From NCBI RefSeq assembly GCF_002014975.1, contig NZ_MUXV01000037.1, positions 1-12,485 on the forward strand: a stretch of DNA of 12,485 nt. The letters are read 5' to 3'. This document shows positions 12,393 to 12,485 of this stretch, one piece after another. The stretch comes from Moraxella bovis. GTDB lineage: Bacteria; Pseudomonadota; Gammaproteobacteria; Pseudomonadales; Moraxellaceae. The translations under genes were made by a program, and so were the position numbers. The number at the start of each line of letters is the position of its first letter. Within the stretch, counting starts at the first letter, position 1. Under the pieces are notes generated by a model, which was not told the DNA's origin, made no database searches, and was given only the letters and a program-made list of their open reading frames with translations.

Positions 12393-12406
12393 GGCATGCC
12401 TGCCCT
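12391..12406 (+). terminator. Probable terminator after the DsbC-like gene
   Basis: AGGGCA (12391-12396), TGCC, TGCCCT (12401-12406) forms a 6-bp GC-rich stem overlapping the stop codon. The following tract (TTATAAT) is only partly T-rich, so strength is uncertain. Confidence 0.5.
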
Positions 12407-12485
12407 TTATAATACTATTTACAATATAGAAATATTTTAGAAATAAATAAACTGTTTTTGCATGAAAATGGCTATCCGACCACTT

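Noticed and set aside
12463..12485. Possible start of another + strand gene at the right edge
   Set aside because: Only 23 bases with an ATG and no ribosome site are visible, which is too little to call.

Overview
The window joins the right-hand end of an integrated filamentous phage (inovirus-type prophage, about positions 1-3650) to an ordinary chromosomal stretch of a gammaproteobacterium. The chromosomal proteins (PaeA/YtfL, YciK, MupP, UbiG, DsbA, YigZ, RsuA and a DsbC-like protein), the ubiG-mupP-yciK order shared with pseudomonads, the moderate GC with AT-rich spacers, and a TspB/Zot phage module of the type known from Neisseria and Moraxella all point to Moraxellaceae. Moraxella is my best guess. 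This is recognition from memory, not a database search.

Positions 1-3650 (prophage, + strand). First comes the 3' part of a TspB-like minor coat/adsorption protein whose proline-rich linker carries a perfect 114-bp repeat. It overlaps by 4 bp a small membrane protein of the DUF2523 type. A GA-rich hairpin spacer follows, then a Zot/pI assembly ATPase with Walker A, Walker B, one membrane segment and a two-cysteine C-terminal region. After that sits a toxin-first HigB/HigA toxin-antitoxin operon. Its promoter has near-consensus boxes 17 bp apart, with a perfect inverted repeat filling the spacer. A long hairpin separates it from a complete tyrosine recombinase, which ends in a strong intrinsic terminator. 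The phage replication genes and the left end lie outside the window. The right attachment site probably lies just after the integrase, but its exact position cannot be seen.

Positions 3650-3980 (junction). There is a short direct repeat, one 70-residue protein of unknown function, and a weak hairpin between converging genes.

Positions 3981-8767 (- strand). In transcription order these are ubiG (ubiquinone O-methylation), mupP (MurNAc-6-phosphate phosphatase of cell-wall recycling, often mislabelled gph), yciK (short-chain dehydrogenase), paeA/ytfL (CNNM/CBS membrane protein linked to polyamine export) and a nitroreductase. ubiG and mupP are 1 nt apart. A 277-bp spacer with repeats separates mupP from yciK, and yciK and paeA each end in a clear intrinsic terminator.

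Positions 8768-12485. dsbA (+) ends in a strong terminator. yigZ (-) converges on it and diverges from rsuA (+). Last is a periplasmic DsbC-like protein (+) about 100 residues longer than usual, because its N-terminal dimerisation domain appears twice. DsbA would introduce disulfides and the DsbC-like protein would isomerise them. A dispersed repeat occurs in two of the spacers (about 7111-7181 and 9732-9780).
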